Shown: piece after piece, positions 1 through 12,900 of the stretch
Position numbering within the stretch: position 1 is the stretch's first letter
Layout of the letters: each line of letters starts with the position of its first letter
Assembly: GCF_032854445.1 (NCBI RefSeq)
Contig: NC_088300.1
Coordinates: forward strand, 77,615,966-77,679,965
Direction of reading: 5' to 3'
From: Liolophura sinensis
Taxonomy: Eukaryota; Mollusca; Polyplacophora; Chitonida; Chitonidae
Length of the DNA stretch: 64,000 nucleotides
Translations under genes and position numbers: made by a program
The notes under the pieces: generated by a model
The model's database searches: none
What the model saw: the letters and a program-made list of their open reading frames with translations, nothing else
Told to the model about the DNA's origin: nothing

Positions 1-635
1 CACGGGGACCATCTGCATGCAGATAACAGTGAAATGTCACAGAGACCATCTGCGTGCAGATAACAGTGAAATCTCACGGAGACCATCTGCGTGCAGATGA
101 ACAGTGAAATGTCACAGAGACCATCTGCATGCAGATAACAGTGAAATGCCACGGAGATCATCTGCATGCAGATAACAGTGAAATGTCACAGAGACCATCT
201 GCATGCAGATAACAGTGAAATGTCACGGAGACCATCTGCATGCAGATAAAAGTGAAATACCACGGAGACCATCTGCATGCAGATAACAGTGAAATACCAC
301 GGAGACCATCTGCATGCAGATAACAATGAAATACCACGGCGACCATCTGCATGCAGATAACAGTGAAATACCACGGAGACCATCTGCATGCAGATAACGG
401 TGAAATGTCACAGAGACCATCTGTATGCAGATAACAGTGAAATACAACTGAGACCATCTGCATACAGATAATAGTGAAATGTCATGGAGACCATCTGTAT
501 GCAGATAAGTGAAATACCACGGAGACCATCTGCATGCAGATAACGGTGAAATGTCATAGCGACCATCTGCATGCAGATAACAGTGAAATGTCACGGAGAC
601 CATCTGTATGCAGATAACAGTAAAATGTCACGGAG
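1..635. repeat. 37-bp minisatellite, about 17 copies
   Basis: Near-perfect direct repeats of a 37-base unit containing GACCATCTGCATGCAG followed by ATAACAGTGAAAT. It runs off the left edge of the window, so the full length is unknown. Unit variants differ by point changes and a few small indels. The unit carries few stops, so three short ORFs read through it on the minus strand; these are not genes. It probably lies in an intron of, or upstream of, the plus-strand gene that ends at 3078. Confidence 0.95.
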
Positions 636-1280
636 CCATTTTGGGTATAAGTTTGTACTTATACATAATTTCATAATTTGTGGTACATTTATATATTGTA
701 GTGTTGTCACTCCAAAAGAGCGCAAAATGTTAAAAACCTCTAGTATGAATACTTGTCCGTTGCGCTAGGTCACGTGCATCAATATGCAATTTAGTTTTTC
801 CTCCTTGCACGGGCTCCTTTCCCAATATTTTTAATTTTGAATTCAAAGAATCCCAAATATTCATCCTAAACATCGTGAATACAGTCTGTTTGCATATACA
901 TTGCATTTTTTGAACAGTTTTGAATTCAAAGATAAGAAGCCAAGTCATTCCACCTTGCTTTTGCTTGATAATGCCTAAATAACATGTATGCATAATCTGT
1001 TCACATTCTATGCTTGTTTTTTTGACAGGCTTGAATTCAAAGAAGCCTAATTATTTAACTTTCAGGTTTGGCTTGGGGACGCCTAAATAATGCGTACGGC
1101 CCTACACAGTCTACTCATATTTGCTTTTGTGAAATGATTTAAATTCAATGAGCCCAATTATTCAACCCTATTTTGGCTTGACAATGCCTAAATAGCATGT
1201 ACATAGAGTCTGTTGACATACTCTGTGCTCTACAAACGTTTATTTTTTTATCCTTTTAACTTTTCTTCTTTGTCACTCAG
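636..1280. other. non-coding stretch with a diverged ~107-bp tandem repeat
   Basis: From about 830 to 1240 there are four diverged units, each beginning with a TTGAATTCAA-like block and most carrying a block like GGCTTGACAATGCCTAAATA, spaced roughly 100-110 bases apart. Age differs clearly from the neighbouring young 37-bp array. I see no exon here. The end of the stretch is the pyrimidine-rich splice acceptor of the next exon (acceptor AG at 1279-1280). Confidence 0.6.
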
Positions 1281-3078
1281 CTCGAATGCGACGGAGACAA
1301 CGCAAGTTAAAACAAGATGACAAAATCGAGGTGAAGCGACCCTGTCCTTCTGACCCGGGAATAATTCCATGTTTTGATGGAAAGAAACCTGCCACTGGCC
1401 CAGCGTTGAAGATGAATAAAGTGTTTAGGCTTAGGGTGGAGCGTGCCAGACGAGAGGTGAGCCTTCCCGTACGACAACGGGAGAATGTCTGGGACTCTAA
1501 TGCCTACGGTTACAAGGGACCAAGGCTTGCAAGTAGATCCTCCTCCTACATCCTAGAATCCCCCAGTGTAGCCGGGGTACCATACATCCTCACACCATCA
1601 CATCCGCCCCAACCTTGCCCAGGGACAGCGCCCGGCCCTAACAAGTTAGATGTCATTGGGGCATTGACATGGAGGGCGTGGACAGGTAAACTATTATTCC
1701 TGGCATTTTGTGCACCAGTATATACACATTCATACAGATTTTACCCGTCCTGAACGTAAATTATGTAACTTATTGGTCACATGTTCGTATTCAGTGTTTA
1801 CGTATTCTACTGGTTTTAGAGACAAATGATGTCATTTTCCTTGCAGATATCAAGACACGATTACACAAGGTACTCCAAACACTAGTCAACATGCTTTCTT
1901 CCAGAAAACGTGAAGACAAGAGCACATCCACAAGTGAAGACAGTGGCAAGTATATCTATCACGGCATGCATATCTTTGTATTGTGTATTCGGTATAATAA
2001 TGTTTCCCTGCGATATAATTATATACAAGTCATTTCTCTGAGCCTAGTTCAATATCACATGTTCAAACATATATAATATAAATTTCAACAGTTTTGAAGC
2101 ATTATTGCTTATGTTTAGCCTGAATACTGTTAAGACCATTCTCAGTAGAAAGGCATGCAACTTTTTCGATCTATCACCAAAGGTAGGATGTGCCTTGGTG
2201 AATCACTTTCAGTGACTACATCGAACAAGTGTTGAACAAGGCTTATACATGTTACAGAGCTACATGTATTTCCGGTCCGCCATGACTTCCGCGGACCACG
2301 TGTGGACTCGTGGCAGAGAGGTAGACCAAAGAATCTCCAGTGTAAATCCTCCTCGTGCAGAACCCGTGGTAAGATACACGTGATCCTCGAAATAATATTG
2401 CCTGTTTTTCGTGTATATAAATGTGTCAAATTCATTAACTGCCAATAAAATAACTCTTGTGATTCAATATAAAACATGGCGACACACTTTCTTTCACAAG
2501 TGGAATGTCTTCTTATGGTTTCAAGACATTTATACCTTACGTACTGAACTTATTGATTATTGGTAACCTTTGCTTCAGCGTCTTCCAGCCCTCAGAAGCG
2601 ATTTGGTCCAAGTACAGCCAACATTGCTAAAGTTACCCGCGGTAAGACTCCTTATTGATCATTACTTCCAAGATAATGTCAAATGCGTGGACACGACGCG
2701 TCAAGCTTTGCTCTGTATGATTAGAGCGAGAACCAGGAAGCTGTGCTTGCCGACTACCTAGTATTAGCCAACACATAGCCTTTCATCAGTGAACTACTGA
2801 TCTTATGAGTACGTCTGAAGCTCTGCCAGCTGAAATGCTATGTTGTATTCGTCAAAATGATTCTGCTCATAATTTCAGTATTCCACAAAACTATTATGTG
2901 AGACATTAGCAGGTGGAGACAGATGATATTTACAGCATTATTAATAACAATCTTTTGTGTTGTATTTCCTTTACATTTAGATCCCAAGACAAAAGTGGTG
3001 ACAGTGTGGACAGTGGAGAAGCCTCCCTCACCAAAAGCTGCAGCCTTAAGACCTGGTCCCAGACCATGGCGATTCTAA
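1281..3078 (+). CDS. 3' end of an unrecognised plus-strand gene (four exons)
   Basis: Proposed exons are 1281-1685, 1847-about 1933, 2579-2641 and 2981-3078, stop TAA at 3076-3078. Acceptors are pyrimidine-rich tracts ending in CAG or TAG, and donors are GTAAAC, GTGAAG and GTAAGA. Phases join cleanly: exon 1 ends with one base, exon 2 read to 1933 ends with one base, exon 3 ends with one base, and the last exon completes an Asp codon. The second donor is uncertain: a GT at 1943 keeps the frame, while one at 1950 leads to a stop. The first exon is basic (MRRRQRKLKQ) and contains VERARREVSLPVRQRENVWD; the C-terminus is rich in proline and basic residues and ends LRPGPRPWRF. No known domain is recognised. 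Upstream exons lie outside the window or in the unassigned 5' stretch. It converges on the GNS copy A gene. Confidence 0.6.
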
Positions 3079-3212
3079 GCCAGTTACCCCAACCCAAAGA
3101 GCAACACAGCAGACTGTTAACATGCCACAGTTTTTTTATATTAGACATAAACAATGAGGCCACAAAAATATTTGGGTATACTTCATATGAATATACTGTA
3201 GAAAATTACTGA

Positions 3213-3221
3213 TTTAATAAA
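3213..3221. terminator. overlapping polyadenylation signals for two convergent genes
   Basis: AATAAA at 3216-3221 on the plus strand lies 138 nt after the stop codon of the plus-strand gene. The overlapping TTTAAT at 3213-3218 reads ATTAAA on the minus strand, about 540 nt beyond the stop of GNS copy A. The plus-strand use is likely; the minus-strand use is only possible. Confidence 0.5.
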
Positions 3222-3759
3222 ACACTTTGTTTAGTTTTCAAGCTACGTTTTCCTTGTTTAACTTACAAATGCAGATGCGTAGAATTGAAGCAAGCAAATT
3301 ATCATGCAGTACAATAAATATCCTGTGTTCGTCAAACCTCCATCATATAAATACATGCAAAAACAAGAACTTGTTTTCTGGCATTTTATGGTAAAGAAAA
3401 TCTCCTCTCCTCCCATTAGAATGAACTGATCTGAGATGAATGGGTAAAATTTCAATCTTTCGCTCTATCCATAAATACTGTTCAATGTGTTTTGACTGAA
3501 AATAAGGTTGAAGTCCATTTCTCTGTCACTGTTTGACAAGTCATCTTACGCGATAATGAAAGTGGTTTTGTGACATGAAGTCAGCACCAAATCCTGTGGA
3601 AAGACGAGGCCCACCAACTGACACCCTAACAAGCTGAGTCCTGATGGGTGTGACTGGCTGTGGGGGTGGAGTGCAACAGCTGACTCCCTGTGAGTTCTGA
3701 AGATTAAAGACAGTTTGTCAAATCCCTGACACCCAGGTGTTAGTGTTCCCTGCCCTGGG
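3222..3759. other. convergent intergenic/3' UTR region with internal duplications
   Basis: This is presumably the 3' UTR of GNS copy A. Related blocks recur near 3610, 3673 and 3790 (ACTGACTCCCTG-like) and near 3644 and 3767 (GTGTGACTGGCTGTGGGGG-like), so the segment was built by short duplications. The last of these overlaps the final codons of copy A. No other gene is seen. Confidence 0.5.
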
Positions 3760-3927
3760 TTAAGACAGGTGTGATTGCCTGTGGGGGGCCCAACAACTGA
3801 CTCCCTGACAGATGGCCAATGCTGACAAAGTTTGTGAATAATTCTCTCTAACACCAGGAGGCAAAAGCTTGGCTGTGTTTTTCATCTCAAAAGGGTCAGA
3901 ATTCAGATCGTAATACTCCACAAAGCC
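3760..3927 (-). CDS. GNS: GNS copy A terminal exon 12
   Basis: It begins [17 protein letters not shown] after an acceptor TTTTCAG and ends at a TAA at 3760-3762. It matches the C-terminal region of the family, where the usual pattern is a tyrosine-aspartate turn, DP(F/D), and a late Cys pair (here CQGVSC). The residues after that last Cys ([10 protein letters not shown]) do not resemble the tails of the two other terminal exons in the window. They fall in a duplicated block, so the C-terminus has been remodelled. Confidence 0.85.
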   Translation of the reverse strand, partial: GFVEYYDLNSDPFEMKNTAKLLPPGVRENYSQTLSALAICQGVSCWAPHRQSHLS

Positions 3928-6900
3928 CTGAAAAGACAAGTTCACATAAACAGAAGGGAATAATCATGACTGTCATGGGCACAACCAGGAAATTCCAGTG
4001 GTTGGATTGGGGTGGGGGGTGAGGGAGATGGGTGGGGGACATGGGTGGGGAAGATGGGAGCCTTTTCTAAGATGTTCCTGATGGCCAGATATACACGCTC
4101 ACCATTTTCAAGCGAAAAAACTAATAATAGTTTGAACTCTTATCGCAGATTTTTACATTTAGCAATGTTCTTCAGTCTTCACCCTCTTATCAAAGACAAA
4201 ACATAAACTGACCCAAGCAACCAATACAAAATTTAGGGTAATACTAAGGTCATAAAAATAATCACGTAATATCATGGCACATGTAACTGGATTAAGGTAA
4301 AATCTTCTAATATTGTCCCTAATCTGTCCTAATTAAAAACATGTTTCATCCTGTGGAGTGAGCATTATTTTCAACAAGACAAATGCTTACCTCATTATCA
4401 TCTAATTCACAATATTTTATGTTTTCCTGGGCACTTATTTTCCTTAGACAGAGGAATGTATTATTTTTGGCATCTTCACATATGCAGTCTGGCTTGCAGT
4501 TCTAAAACAATATCAATATATCAGCATTATGTATTACATACAGTGACTTGTCATGCTGAAACCTACTCCACACAATAACACAACCTATTCATGTTATTTC
4601 CCTAGTGATTAATCGTTAGTTTACGCCATACACTGTAAAGAAACCATTGCGTCTATTCTCCATGATTTTCAAAATGGGGAAAGTACAGCAGTGTAACAAA
4701 GATATGTGCAAGAATCATGGGAATGTCCAAGATGTAATACACATGTAAATACAAAGTAGAGGAATAGGCATAAACTCACAGCCACTGACTGATTGGTCAG
4801 CTGGGGACATCCTGGTATAACATTGTGAGACTCGCCAAAATGCTCCACCAGGAACCTGTCCTCCATAAGTGGCTGGGGTTTAGGATGTTGTTGTTCTGAC
4901 ATGAGCAGTGGTGTGATGGAGACCCCATCCATATCTGAGGCTGGCTGGCCTCCTGCTAGCTTCACAAATGTCGGAGCAAGGTCGATGTTTAAAACCACTT
5001 CCTGTAATAATCCATGGACTTTTCTTTAATGTGTATAAACACAAGAAATAATTGAAGGTTCTAGTTACCACACATGGGATTTGTTTTTCGAGAAAGTGTG
5101 AAAAGTGAATCACTGGTGAAAACCACAAGCAAAATTCCCCCTCCTCATTTTTTTGTTGTTCTTTTGAAATGCAGTTAAATGTTTGGTGAACTTTCTTCCA
5201 CAGGCATTTTAGCTGTTCAGTTGGTACTACCTTTTCTACCTGGCTACCTGGCGTACTACCTTTTGACACAAGTCAGTCTGTCAAAGTTGTGACTTCCTAT
5301 CTTTTAACATGGGCCATTCACTTTACACTAAGTGTAAAATTTTGCACTTTATGGATACCAGCGATGCTTAGCCATGTTTTTCCATTATAATTTCAATTCA
5401 AAAGTAAGATATGGACACTGGTACCTATAAACTTCATCCACAAAGCCAATCAAAGCATTTCACATACTTTATTCATTGCAAAGAATCTTGTAAGTGAGGC
5501 AAACATAGTTTTGAATATACACCTCATTTTCAGTGATCTTCCTAAATTACTTTCAATTTGAGGTCCAACTGTCAAATTATGTTCCCTATAAAAAAAACCC
5601 CATAAACTCACTTGCTTAACCTGTCGTGCTGGTATACCAGGCCCTCTCACCATCAGTGGAACCCTGACGTCAAACTCGTATAACTGGCGCTTGTCAATCG
5701 GCAGAGAAAACTGACCTAGGAATGTGATGTAGGTGAGAGGGCAATATGTGTATCAGAATGGTTGTATCAGTTCGTCTGAACAGAAACCTGACATGCCTTG
5801 GAATTTACAAATCGAACTGAAGAAAGAAAGGTGATGATCCGTATTACATGAATTTGTCTATTACTATGTCTTCTGCTTCTACAGGTGATTACCTTCAACA
5901 GTTTTACACACTATCACTCTGAATTCACCAGACTGTAAATGTCATACATCTTACGCGAAAGGCCATAGCTTATACGAATGTGCTCTAAATGACCTAAAAT
6001 GTTGCCAGCAAAAGTGTAATTTTTAGAGGCACATAAATGTAACAAAATTTTATTTTTATTCTTGAAATTTACAATTTTTCAGTAAAATATCATCTCGTGT
6101 TTCAAACAAACCTCAGAACACTTTTCTAAAATCAACAGAACTTTCAGAATCTGGGAAGAACGGGCAAGTTAGTCGTGGACAAAATTTATTGTCATTAAAG
6201 GTACCTAACAGGTGGCCACCTTCATACTGAATTAGTTTCAATGTACAGCAAAACAAATCCTGAAATCATGTTTCATTTTGTCAAAAAGGATTCTCAAACA
6301 AACATTAAAGTATGAAAACTTAAAAACCTCCACCAGCAAGTCAACCTGGTATTATTTACCCAGGTGGAATCCATTGTCACTTGTGAAGAAGATATAGGTG
6401 TTATCCAGCAAACCTTTCTGCTGTAATGTGTTCACCACATCTTCCACCATGTCATCGACAGACAACAGGGTCCTCCATCTGTACAACAGTCAGAAATACA
6501 TTATAGTCCTATCTCACCCTTATCATGTCATCTACGAACAGGGTCTTCCATCTGTACAACAGTCAGATATACATTGCAGTCCTATCCCCACTCTCACCAT
6601 GTCATCTACAGACAGCATTGTCCTCCATCTGTACAACAGTCAGAAATACATTACAGTCCTATCTCACTCTCACCATGTCATCTACAGACAGCATTGTCTT
6701 CCATCTGTACATCAGTGAGAAATACATTACAGTCCTATCCCCACTCTCACCATGTCATCTACAGACAGCATTGTCCTCCATCTGTACAACAGTCAGAAAT
6801 ACATTACAGTCCTATCCCCACTCTCACCATGTCATCTACAGACAATAGGGTCCTCCATCTGTACAACAGTCAGAAATACATTACAGTCCTATACCACCTC

Positions 6901-9900
6901 ACCATGTCATCTACAGACAACAGGGTCCTCCATCTGCACAACAGTCAAAAATACATTACAGTCCTATCCTACCCTTACCTTGTCATCTACAGACAGCAGG
7001 GTCCTCCATCTGCACAACAGTCAGAAATACATTACAGTCCTATCTTACCCCACCACATCATCCACAGACAACGGCCATCAACTGTACAACAGTCAGCAAT
7101 AGATTACAGTCCTATCCTACCCTTACCTAGTCATCTACAGACTGCAGGGTCCTCCATCTGTACAACAGTCAAAAATACATTACAGTCCTATCTTACTCCA
7201 CCACATCATCCACAGGCAACAGGGTCATCAACTGTACAACAGTCAGAAATACATTACAGTCCTATCCTACCCTTACCATGTTATCTACAGACAACAGGGT
7301 CTTCCATCTGTACAACAGTCAGAAGTACATTACAGTCCTATCTCCACTCTCACCATGTCATCTACAGACAGCATTGTCTTCCATCTGTACAACAGTCAGA
7401 TATACATTACAGTCCTATCCCCACTCTCACCATGTCATCTACAGACAGCATTGTCCTCCATCTGTACAAAAGTGAGAAATACATTACAGTCCTATCCTAC
7501 CCTTACCATGTCATCTACAGACAGCAAGACTCTCCATCTGCACAACAGTCAGAAATACATTACAGTCACATCTTACTCCACCACATCATCCACAGAAAAC
7601 AGGGCAATCAACTGTACAACAGTCAGAAATACATTACAGTCCTATCCTACCCTTACCTTGTCATCTGCAGGCAGCAAGGTCCACCATCTGTACAGCAGTC
7701 AGAAATATATTACAGTCCTATACCACCTCACCATGTCATCTACAGACAACAGAGTCCTCCATCTGCACAACAGTCAGAAATACATTTCAGTCCCATCTTA
7801 CCCCACCACATCATCCACAGACAACAGGGTCATCAACTATACAACAGTGAGAAATACATTACAGTCCTATCTCACACTGCCACATCATCTACAGACAATA
7901 GGGTCCTCCATCTGTACAACAGTTAGAAATACATTACAGTCCTGTCTCACCTCACGACGCCATCTACAGACAACAGGGTCCTCCATCTGTACAACAGTCA
8001 GAAATACATTACAGTCCTATCCCCACTGTCACCATGTCATCTACAGACAACAGGGTCCTCCATCTGTACAACAGTCAGAAATACATTACAGTCCTATCCT
8101 ACCCCACCATGCCACCTACCGACAGTAGGGTCCTCCACAGTCAGAAATATAATACAGTCCTGTAACAGTCAGAAAACCTTGGTGTTGAAAAAATTGTTAG
8201 GATTAATATTCCTTCCACGTCATGATGATATCTGATGATAAGGCCTTAGTTACACTGTGAACAGTTAGTGCATTTCCAAGCTGCTTATCGACGTCACATC
8301 ATACCTGTTTCTGAAGGCGCAATCTGTGATATTCACCGAGGATTCTGACATAGGATTTCTGGCAGCCCTTATCAACCAGTGCTTATCCTGTTTGTAACAA
8401 AATGTTATTGTCAGTGTAATACTAGCACAGAATTACCTTCCAAAACGGATTCTCACCAGATACATGTAAAATATCACTAAAATTATTTTCATTTTATTTC
8501 CATAACCTGTAATGCCTCTTGTGAAATAACAATCCCCTACATGTACGCAAGACACATTTAATCAAATTTGTCTAATATTAGGGAGTGTCAGGCCACAGTA
8601 TTTCAGTGTGACATAGACAGTGCACTTTACACTTATAGACTTCAACCTTTTCAACCACCACTGCGACCAGTACTTGAAACGTTCTGAGTTCTGGGGTGTA
8701 CAGAAATAACTTGTGCAGTTTAACGAAGACTGCATCTTGAGTGGCACAAACAAACCGTTTTTTTAGCATCTTTTTCATAATAATGGCATGCATAAATTTC
8801 TCTCAAAAAAGTGCTGTACTGGTTTAAAAGACAGAAGATTTACAGTAAGGAAGAATTAAGATGATACTAGTCAATGCCAAGTTAAGTTGCTATGTTATAA
8901 CAATACAGTTACCAGGTAATAAAGTCTGAGAAAAGCGGTAGATATTTTGTTTACAGCCCACAGTTCCATGAATGCAAAATATGTACATATCTGCTTTGAC
9001 AATACATGTAACATCTACATACACTGCCATGTACATTGTAGTTGGGTATCCTGGGAGCTCGGAGGTCTGAGAAGTTCTGGGCATACTGCGGAGCAGGGGT
9101 GAAGGGGGCATGGCATGCTGGGGTGGACAGCATCATGAAGAATGGAGTGTTCTCTGTCTGGTAACTCAGAAACTCTAAGGCTTTCCTGTTCTAAACAGAG
9201 CAAAGTTTGTTCTCGCGATTTGCATGTACTGAATACTGAAGATCATCCATTCCAGTTTACTAATAGTAGTGACAATTAATGGGAGCAGATATTACCTGAA
9301 AAGGGGAACTACTTGAACATGTATACAGTGTTCAGAAATTCTGTGTGGCTGTCTCTCAAAAAGCTAAAACATGGAGCAAAAAAATGGAGCAAAAAAATGG
9401 AGCAACAACTTCAAAGGTTAGAAACTGACAAAATCACAACGTCTTTAAATTGACTATGTAGCCAGTATGGAGTAGAGAAATCTGGTGAATTTTGAGCACA
9501 GCTTCAGGAAAAGATTCCCAGAAGAATTAAAATACTTATATTTTAATTTCCTGCATTTTCTCATCATTCACTGAAAGATTGCTTCTAAAGATTTATTATA
9601 GGGATAGTAATGTCTTAAATTTGTTTTGCTTCTCACAATACGCTAATGTGGCTTACTTGTTCTTTAGGTAACTTTCCACAAGTACTTCATGCAGCAGTAG
9701 CTTGGCAAAAGTTCGTAGTTTTGGATGAAGCTATTACCAATTAATTAACAGGAAATATGGTGTATTTGCACTCCCATCCTCACCTCAAAGAGTTGAACAC
9801 TAAATCCAGGTGTGTTATGCTTTGACATACTGATACTCACAACAAGGTCGGTGAGGTAATCTTGTTTATACACCTCACCATGTTTCTCCTTTGTTCCGTT

Positions 9901-12900
9901 GATGGACAGCTTATAATCATAATAACGAGAATTTCCTACCTGAAATCATATTTGGCATAACAGTAAAACGTAGTAACTGGCTAATCTTAGAGTCCTACGA
10001 CAGTACTCCATGTAACATAATTACTGGAGTAGTATATATCATAAATGCCAAAAGACAGAGTATACTGCCTAGTTCAACAGGAGGCAGTTAGCTCTAAGCC
10101 TTCCAAGGCCAAATTTGCTGGCTTAACATACACATATTACAGGTCAAACATAAGCATTTATGTATATTAAACCACCAGTTCAAGACTTAAAAAAACATGC
10201 ATCAGACCGCCAAGTGTAAACCTACCAGTCCCACCCACCAGTTCCAGCCTAAGTGAACATACATCACAGCACCAGCTGTAAACCCACCTGTTCCAGCCTA
10301 AATGAACATGCATCACACCACCTGCAATAAACCTACCTGTCGCAGCCTAAGTGAACATGCATCACAGCACCTGCTGTAAACCTGCCAGTCCCACCCACCA
10401 GTCCCAGCCTAAGTGAACATGCATCACAGCACCAGCTGTACACCTACCAATCTCAACCTAAGTGAACATGCATCACAACACCAACTGTAAACCTGCCAGT
10501 CCCACCCACCAGTCCCAGCCTAAGTGAACATGCATCACAGCACCAGCTGTACACCTACCTGTCCCAGCCTAAGTGAACATGCATCACACCACCAACTGTA
10601 AACCTACCAGTCCCACCCACCAGTCCCAGCCTAAGTGAACATGCATCACAGCACCAGCTGTACACCTACCAATCTCAACCTAAGTGAACATGCATCACAA
10701 CACCAACTGTAAACCTGCCAGTCCCACCCACCAGTCCCAGCCTAAGTGAACATGCATCACAGCACCAGCTGTACACCTACCTGTCCCAGCCTAAGTGAAC
10801 ATGCATCACACCACCAACTGTAAACCTGCCAGTCCCACCCACCAGTCCCAGCCTAAGTGAACATGCATCACACCACCAGCTGTAAACCTACCTGTCCCAG
10901 CCTAAGTGAACATGCATCACACCACCAACTGTAAACCTACCAGTCCCACCCACCAGTCCCAGCCTAAGTGAACATGCATCACAGCACCAGCTGTACACCT
11001 ACCAGTCCCAGCCTAAGTGAACATGCATCACACCACCAGCTGTAAACCTACCAGTCCCAGCCTAAGTGAACATGCATCACACCACCAACTGTAAACCTAC
11101 CAGTCCCACCCACCAGTCCCAGCCTAAGTGAACATGCATCACACCACCAGCTGTAAACCTACCTGTCCCAGCCTAAGTGAACATGCATCACACCACCAAC
11201 TGTAAACCTACCAGTCCCACCCACCAGTCCCAGCCTAAGTGAACATGCATCACAGCACCAGCTGTACACCTACCAGTCCCAGCCTAAGTGAACATACATC
11301 ACACCACCAACTGTAAACCTGCCAGTCCCACCCACCAGTCCCAGCCTAAGTGAACATACATCACACCACCAACTGTAAACCTGCCAGTCCCACCCACCAG
11401 TCCCAGCCTAAGTGAACATACATCACACCACCAGCTGTAAACCTACCAGTCCCATCCACCAGTCCCAGCCTGGGGGTACATGTTTTACACCGCCTGCTGT
11501 ACGTTTTCCATACTGCAAAACAAAGTAAACAAAAAGTAATTGTTAAACTGCTTCCAGTAGCATGTATGATTGAGGCAATTCTGTACAAGTTCCAAATCAT
11601 TAACTTCATCGTGTGAAAGTTGGACACATGACAACATTAATTTACTGTTCACCTAAAGTTTCTTATATCAGATCTCTAGTGTGAAAACATCAGACTAACT
11701 AACAATACACCTGCCTACCTGATTTAAATACTTCCCTGCAAAGAAGGTGTTGTAGCCTCTCTGTTTAATGTATGTGATAAATGTGTGTTTCTCTGGGCCT
11801 GCCTGCCAGGCTGGACTGCTACAGTTCCCAGAGATGGAGTTATTTAGAGCGTTATGGTTGTGGATGTACTTCCCAGTTAGTATACTGGAGCGACTCGGAC
11901 AACATAGCGGGCTGGTCACAAACTGTAAGAAATCAGGGTTAACTGATATGTGAGGAATATCTTTAACTGTAAATATGCACCACTACAATAAACCAAAACT
12001 GACACTACATCGTAATATTGACATGTAGAAATGTTGACTAGGTAAGTCAGTGGCAAAGTATTCCCAGCTTACATGTACAGATGATGGGTATCGCGCCTTG
12101 TTATGTATGTGATTTCCCCTTGGTCTAGCGTATTCCCAGCTTGCATGTACAGATGATGGGTATCGCGCCTTGTTATGTATGTGATTTCCCCCTGGTCTAG
12201 CGTATTCCCAGCTTGCATGTACAGATGATGGGTATCGCGCCTTGTTACCTATGCGATTTCCCCCTGGTCTAGCGTATTCCCAGCTTGCATGTACAGATGA
12301 TGGGTATCGCACCTTGTTACGTATGTGATTTCCCCCTGGTCTAGCGTATTCCCAGCTTGCATGTACAGATGATGGGTATCGCGCCTTGTTACCTATGTGA
12401 TTTCCCCCTGGTCTAGCGTATTCCCAGCTTGCATGTACAGATGATGGGTATTGCGCCTTGTTACGTATGTGATTTCCCCCTGGTCTAGCGTATTCCCAGC
12501 TTGCATGTACAGATGATGGGTATCGCGCCTTGTTACGTATGTGATTTCCCCCTGGTCTAGCGTATTCCCAGCTTGCATGTACAAATGATGGGTATCGCGC
12601 CTTGTTACCTATGTGATTTCCCCCTGGTCTAGCGTATTCCCAGCTTGCATGTACAGATGATGGATATCGCGCCTTGTTACCTATGTGATTTTCCTCTGGT
12701 CTAGCGTATTCCCAGCTTGCATGTACAGATGATGGGTATCGCACCTTGTTATGTATGTGATTTCCCCCTGGTCTAGCGTATTCCCAGCTTGCATGTACAG
12801 ATGATGGGTATGGCACCTTGTTATGTATGTGATTTCCCCTTGGTCTAGCGTATTCCCAGCTTGCATGTTCAGATGATGGGTATTGCGCCTTGTTATGTAT

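Noticed and set aside
1-635. CRISPR-like array of direct repeats
   Set aside because: The units are contiguous without unique spacers, and the DNA is from an intron-bearing eukaryote.
6574-8128. Long plus-strand ORFs (up to 450 codons) with SSTDS and [11 protein letters not shown] repeats
   Set aside because: They run through the exon 8-derived minisatellite antisense to GNS-A, are open in overlapping frames at once, and have no domain or gene structure.
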